A model generated the notes under the pieces. The model made no database searches and was not told where the DNA came from. It saw only the letters and a list, made by a program, of their open reading frames with translations. DNA of 64,000 nt. Origin: Marvania coccoides. Taxonomy: Eukaryota; Chlorophyta; Trebouxiophyceae; Chlorellales; Chlorellaceae. Shown piece after piece: positions 59,501 through 64,000 of this stretch (position 1 is its first letter; every line of letters starts with the position of its first letter). Location: NCBI GenBank assembly GCA_963854735.1, contig OY978107.1, forward strand, positions 503,501 to 567,500, given 5' to 3'. Position numbers and translations under genes: made by a program.

Positions 59501-60982
59501 AACCCCAAGCTCTACATCTACAACGAAGACCAGCTCTGGGACGCTCTCAATTACGGAAACACCACCATCACGCTCGGCGCCCACATCCAGTTCTCCAAAC
59601 AGGGGCGCTGGGCGCTGGCGCCCCCGCCCCCCGTCATCTCCGAGGTGCGCATCATCTCCCGGTGCGAGGGCTACGGCAAGATGTGTATCATTGACATGGC
59701 CAACTCGAGGTTTCCGCTGCTGGACGTTCAGAGCGGGGCCATCGTGAAAATGTATAACGTGCGCGTGATTAACGGCGCCACGGTGCAGGTAGGCAATCGA
59801 ACAACTCGACAATAAATTTTTGTTTTTAATTTATGCTGCGCAGCCTGTGCTGGCGTTCTTGCCGTGCACTTTCTCCGGTTTGCCATCCCCTTCCCTCTCA
59901 TAAATGTGTCGTGTAATTCTTCAAACGTTGCTACTCTGCTTGCACATGAACCTATAACCTGACAGCATTTTTTCTTCTACTCCTTTTCTCTCGGTTTGCA
60001 GGATGGCGGTGCTGTGCGGCTGAGCCAGCCCCGCAAGGTCCTCTTCGAGGCCTGCGAGTTCATCGGCAACTACGCCGGCAGCGGTGGCGCCGTGAGCATC
60101 AAGGGCGGCTCCGACATCACCTTCAAAGACTGCAATTTTGGTATGAACTGGGCTGACGCCACAGGTGGGGCAGTCTACATGGTGGGCTCTTCCACGTTCT
60201 TTGTGGGCTGTTCTTTCTACTTCAACACCGCCGCCAGCGGGGGAGCCATCGGCATGGGCCCCGCCTCCAAGGCTTTCCTTATCGACGCCAACTTTACTAG
60301 GAACGTGGCCACCAAGTGGGGGCCCGATATTTTCCTCTCTACCCCCGTGGGATCCACCATCTACATGCAGCAGTGGCCCCCCGAGAGCGTGGCGCGCATC
60401 TTCCCGGCCCAGGCCAACGTTATGAACTATTTCGCACCGCCGCCGGCCCCCCCCTCCCCCCCCTCCCCCCCCCCAGCCTTCAAACGCGCGCCCTACCCTC
60501 CCCCAGGCCCCCTCCCCCCCGGTCGCGTCAACGCCCCTCCCCCTTCCCCCCCTGCACCCCCGCCTTTCCCTCCTCCCAGGCCGCCATCTCCGCCTTTTGA
60601 TGGGTATCAATTTGCCCCGCCAATCATGTGGGCGCCAATCTACCTGGCGGTGCTGCTTGCCATCATGCTCATCGCAATCATCTACGTGGCTGTGCACCAC
60701 AAGAAGTTCCTCACGCGCGTGAGGAACCCTGAAGAGCTGAGGGCGAGGCTCACGGGAGAATGGGAGACCTCTTCGGTGGAAGAAGACTTTTCAGTGGGAG
60801 ACGCGCCCGGGATTGAGGCGTTGGAACCGGAGGAAGAGGAGGTGGTGAGCGGGGTGATGGCGGCGGTGGCGGCGCCGCACAGACGGCGGCAGACGGCGGC
60901 CGGCGAAATGAGCGAGGCGCAGCGAGGGGCGGACGCGCGCAGCGCGGCGGGACAGCCGTCGCGACGCGCCAAGCGCCAATAA
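56595..60982 (+). CDS. membrane-anchored beta-helix surface protein with Ser/Pro-rich stalks
   Basis: Seven exons (56595-56658, 56752-58138, 58262-58465, 58682-58856, 59119-59259, 59414-59788, 60002-60982) give 1108 residues. A signal-peptide exon is followed by repeated parallel beta-helix elements of the polymorphic-outer-membrane-protein kind: GGAL/GGG with a downstream N-S/N-x-A, e.g. MGGALTAANSSLVELFSC, SGGAISNAGAMAATFENCDF, QGGAVGLVEGAFGVFTDCSF and GGAVSIKGGSDITFKDCNF. A second array begins after the proline stalk at 59430-59510 ([18 protein letters not shown], as in algal wall proteins). A further Pro-rich stalk, one membrane helix (~992-1014, PIYLAVLLAIMLIAIIYVAV) and a 95-residue acidic-then-basic tail follow. 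Such proteins are common in green algae; the ligand is unknown. Confidence 0.82.
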
Positions 60983-61965
60983 ATATTTCAGAGAAACCAC
61001 TAGCAGCAAAAAACAAATAGCAACTAATAATATGACGATTCATTCAAAGAAAGGGAGTTTCAGCAGTTGGAGCCTTTAAATATTGGTATTCCATAGGTAA
61101 AAAGAAAGGCAAACCACTGCTGCTGCCCCCCCCCCCCACCCACCCACCCACCCACACACGCACAAAGTTTATTATAGAAACTACTATCGACAACCCACGC
61201 AACGCAACGCCCTACTTATGTGCAATTTCTCCTTATTTTTGTTTTTTTCCCCGCCGTTTCTTATTCTCTGCATTTCTCCATCTCTTTCTGCCTTTAAATA
61301 AGTTTCGCGATCATGTTTTTCTTTTAAACGGCAATGGTACACAAAGAAAGGGGCAAGAGAGAAGAAATGTGGTACAGATTTGTATTTTACATGCAAAAGA
61401 AACTCATGAAAAGGCGGGGTGATATTTCAGCCGGCACACAATCTTCATATTGTGCTTTCGAAACGACGAACAGATGGGCAATGAGTAATGGTAGTAATGG
61501 GGCGTCCTTTGGAGTAATACATTTAGGAAAGCGCAGGAGCCCCGAAAGAACAGGGAAAAAAAGAGGGCGCTAACGGAGATGACCAATGCAAATTAAAGCA
61601 GCAACCATCAAAACTATTCAGAAATGCTTTTAGTCTATTCAGATGGGAATGCACGCAAAACAAACAAAAAGCGGTGGAACAAGTAATATACAAATGCAAT
61701 ATGCCGGAATGGTGGAAATGAACAACAAGGTCAAAGCGGACACTGATTTACCCAGGGTCAACCTGATTAACAATGAAAAAACTAAGGCTGTCATGATGGG
61801 TCGCTATATAGCTAATTGGATACTAACACAAAACCAACAAACGCGAGCGGCAATAATATTTTTAGTACATATATCAGGCATATGAATGAAATTATTATAG
61901 AGAGAGTTGGGGCTCAAAAGAGTTGAATCCCTTCATGTTCCAAGGCACAACGTCTCTTCATTGCG
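60983..61965. other. intergenic with C-rich microsatellite
   Basis: A run of 12 C (61126-61137) passes into an ACCC tandem repeat to about 61153 and a short CA run. The rest is AT-rich. A diverged relative of the 28-nt motif lies at 61865-61887. No gene is supported. Confidence 0.5.
61126..61160. repeat. poly-C / (ACCC)n microsatellite
   Basis: Twelve C are followed by tandem ACCC units and a short CA run. It lies between convergent genes and has no apparent function. Confidence 0.9.
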
Positions 61966-63873
61966 TCACATCATCCACTGCATGCGCGCGCTGCCCGCCA
62001 GCGCGCCCCACAGCTCCTCAGGCGGTACTGTCAATACATCATCAATTTGGGCAGTGCCGTACGCCCAAGATCGCGCGCGAATCTCCCCCTCCAGCTGCCC
62101 CTCCGCCCACGTCGACACGCCGTGGAACACCAGCACCTTGGAGCCCCCCTCAGAATCTTTCTTTTCCATTTCTTTCTCCCTTTCTTTTTCCCGCCGTCTC
62201 CACCCCCGCTTGCTTTCTTCCGCCACCGCCGGCGCCCCTTGTGAGCGCTCCAGCACCTCTGACAGCCGCCCACCATGGTACAGCACACGCTGCTGCAGCC
62301 CTTCTTGCACCAGCTGCCCCTGTTGATGCTCTTCGCCCGCAGCCCCCGTCGCCGCAGCCAGCACCGCCGTGGCGCCTTGCACGCCGCTCACGAGGTGCAG
62401 CACTGCAATCTCTTGCCGGACCCCCTCCCCAGGCATTCCTACGGGCCCCCCTAGCCGGTGCTGCACCCTCCCAGCGCCTGCTGCCCCTTCAGCAGCTGCG
62501 GCGACAGCTTCCCTCCGGCTTCCGTCTCCTTGCGCAGTATTTTCTTCCACTTGGGTGGTGGCAGTGCCGTTGTCGGTCCCGTTGCCGTCCCCCGCTGCGA
62601 CCCAGGGGGAGCGAGCCAGCGGCTGCGTGAGGATAACCCCGCGGGCGCCGCTCCTGCTGTGCTCGGTAATTAACACCACGCTGCGGCGGAAAATCGAGGC
62701 CTCCAGGTCGTCGCTGGCTACCAGCAGCGTGCCGGGGCCTAGCCCGGGGACAGGGGCGCCATGGCGGACCAGAGCCATGCCGAGGCGGCCAGTTTGGTCC
62801 ACTCGAACCAGCACGCGCAGGCCCTGCAAAAAAATTTGAGTATATCATATTGGTATTGCAGTCGTAGTACGTTTTTCCCTTCATATGTCCACTATACGAT
62901 GGAGGATAATTAAGCTTGCTTTCCCCTCTAAAATGTAATAATTAATAGTATAGGAGATCTGAAAGCATAGAGATGTGAAGGGCAAACGAGGCAGCTTTGA
63001 TGAAGAAGGGGACAAGCGCCAATTCTTTTTGTTTGGGAACTAAATGAATGAAATCGACTCGCCTTGGCATGCACGATGGCCAGCATGGTGCCAGCGGCAA
63101 GGAGCGCCATCGCGAGGAGGCCCTGGCTACGTGTGCCCAGCAGAACGAGCGCGAAGAGGGCCAGGTGCGGCCACGGCGGCCCTGCCAAGCCCAAGGACAG
63201 CACGACAGCGCAGGCCACGCCGCCGAGCGTGCGCAGCAGCTGCCCGGCGCGGGAGGCCCAGAGGGGGTCGGGAGGGGGCAGGGAGTAGTGTGTTCGGCAC
63301 ACGCCGCACCGGTAGGCTCGCTCTGCGAGGGTGGAAAGCATTGGAAAAAAATAATGATGGTAGTTCCAAATGGACAAATTCACAGGTTGAGTGCCCCAAA
63401 TAATGCATAAATATGCTAAGAGAATTTAAAAGGAGGAAATTTGAATTATTTTGTGTGTGGGGGGGGGGGATTAGAGAATTCAAGGGATTTTTTCATTTGA
63501 AGCTCTCACCGTCCCTCAGGTTTCGTTTCTGGACGTTCTCTTGCCATTTCCGCAGGCACTTGATGTGCACGTACTTTTGAGTGCCTATGAGAAAGTAAGC
63601 GGGAAAAAATAATGTTTGAGGGGTGGGTGGGCAAAGACAAATTGGCGTCGGTGGGGGGTGGGGGGGGGTGGCGAATGATATTGAGAGGAGGGAGACTCGC
63701 GGCTGCTCTTGGATGGTCTTACCTTTGCAGCTGCAGGGGGAAACCATTTCCTGCGGCTCCCCGTTGTCCCAGCACACCCGGCAAAGATGAGCTATGGGCG
63801 AATCCACGAAAAAAGAGCAGGAGGAGCTCTCCTGGCTGTCAACGCTCTCTTCGCAGCCCTCCGACACGGCCAT
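61966..63873 (-). CDS. RING-CH (MARCH-type) membrane E3 ligase fused to UPF0301/YqgE domain
   Basis: Four exons (63873-63723, 63584-63510, 63322-63063, 62823-61966) give 447 residues. The N-terminus is a RING-variant finger with C4HC3 spacing: CRVCWDNGE, MVSPCSCKG, YVHIKCLRKWQ and YRCGVCRTHY. Two or three hydrophobic segments (LGGVACAVVLSLGLAG, LALFALVLL, LAMALLAAGTMLAIV) follow, as in membrane MARCH ligases. Exon 4 is a UPF0301/DUF179 domain: PGTLLVASDDLEASIFRRSV, EHSRSGARGVILTQPLA, HRLGGPVG and VFHGVSTWAEGQLEGEI, broken by low-complexity insertions. Intron 3 uses a GC donor (AAG|GCGAGT), which is needed to join the two parts in frame. An in-frame ATG at 63978 could add a presequence. The UPF0301 function is unknown. 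Confidence 0.82.
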
Positions 63874-64000
63874 TTTTTGTGTGGATGCAATGAATTTTAG
63901 AATGGGCGAGGAAGAGCTCAATGAAGGCTTGACATCCGTAAGTAAATGTGATCTCAGGAGGCTGGCTCGGCACCCCACGCAATTGTGGTTTCCCCAATTT
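63874..64000. other. right edge: upstream region of the RING-CH/UPF0301 gene
   Basis: The reading frame stays open upstream of the ATG at 63873 to another ATG at 63978. This would add 35 residues rich in Ser and basic residues. Which start is used cannot be decided. Confidence 0.4.

Noticed and set aside
61126..61160. telomere- or CRISPR-like tandem repeat
   Set aside because: It is a simple poly-C/ACCC microsatellite without spacers and not a telomeric unit.

Overview
This 64 kb window is nuclear DNA from a eukaryotic alga of the green lineage (Viridiplantae). The evidence for this is direct. Almost every gene is split by short GT-AG introns that are AT- or pyrimidine-rich, set between GC-rich exons. 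Several genes are plant-type: an AMPK/SnRK1 betagamma fusion (CBM48 plus CBS), a plant-type trehalose-6-phosphate phosphatase, plant-type Y14, a CDPK-like kinase, a DnaJ-type zinc-finger protein and a CG-1 protein. Ser/Pro-rich surface proteins also point to an alga. The class is not decided. The 3' ends carry AATAAA-like signals, and I did not find the TGTAA signal of core chlorophytes in the 3' regions I checked, which leaves prasinophyte-grade or early streptophyte algae open.

Layout, left part (1-22.5 kb): partial ribosomal protein uS17/RPS11 (-), a SirB1-family protein (+), a secreted GH43 glycosidase (+), a degenerate inverted fragment of a neighbouring gene, a large coiled-coil protein (+), a secreted phospholipase A2 (-), a carotenoid-oxygenase-like fragment (-), an ALKBH2-type DNA repair dioxygenase (-), a DUF3783-like protein (+), Y14 (+), an SCYL2-type pseudokinase (-), AKINbetagamma (-) and a BSD2-like zinc-finger protein (-).

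Middle (22.7-45.3 kb): a CDPK-like kinase with a very long linker, a LysM receptor-like kinase with four LysM domains, trehalose-6-phosphate phosphatase, a membrane-anchored LysM chitin/polysaccharide deacetylase, a RING protein, a 74-residue membrane protein, and glutamine:fructose-6-phosphate amidotransferase (GFAT). All are on the + strand. The LysM kinase, the LysM deacetylase and GFAT (supply of UDP-GlcNAc) together suggest a locus concerned with GlcNAc polymers: making, modifying and sensing them. This is an inference from domains and proximity.

Right part (46-64 kb): three small secreted proteins, a multi-pass membrane protein, a 1366-residue CG-1 domain protein without visible ankyrin repeats, a 1108-residue beta-helix surface protein with Ser/Pro-rich stalks, and a RING-CH/UPF0301 fusion. 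All gene models were spliced by hand. The reading frame closes across every stated junction except in two genes (SirB1-like and RING), where the break is described.
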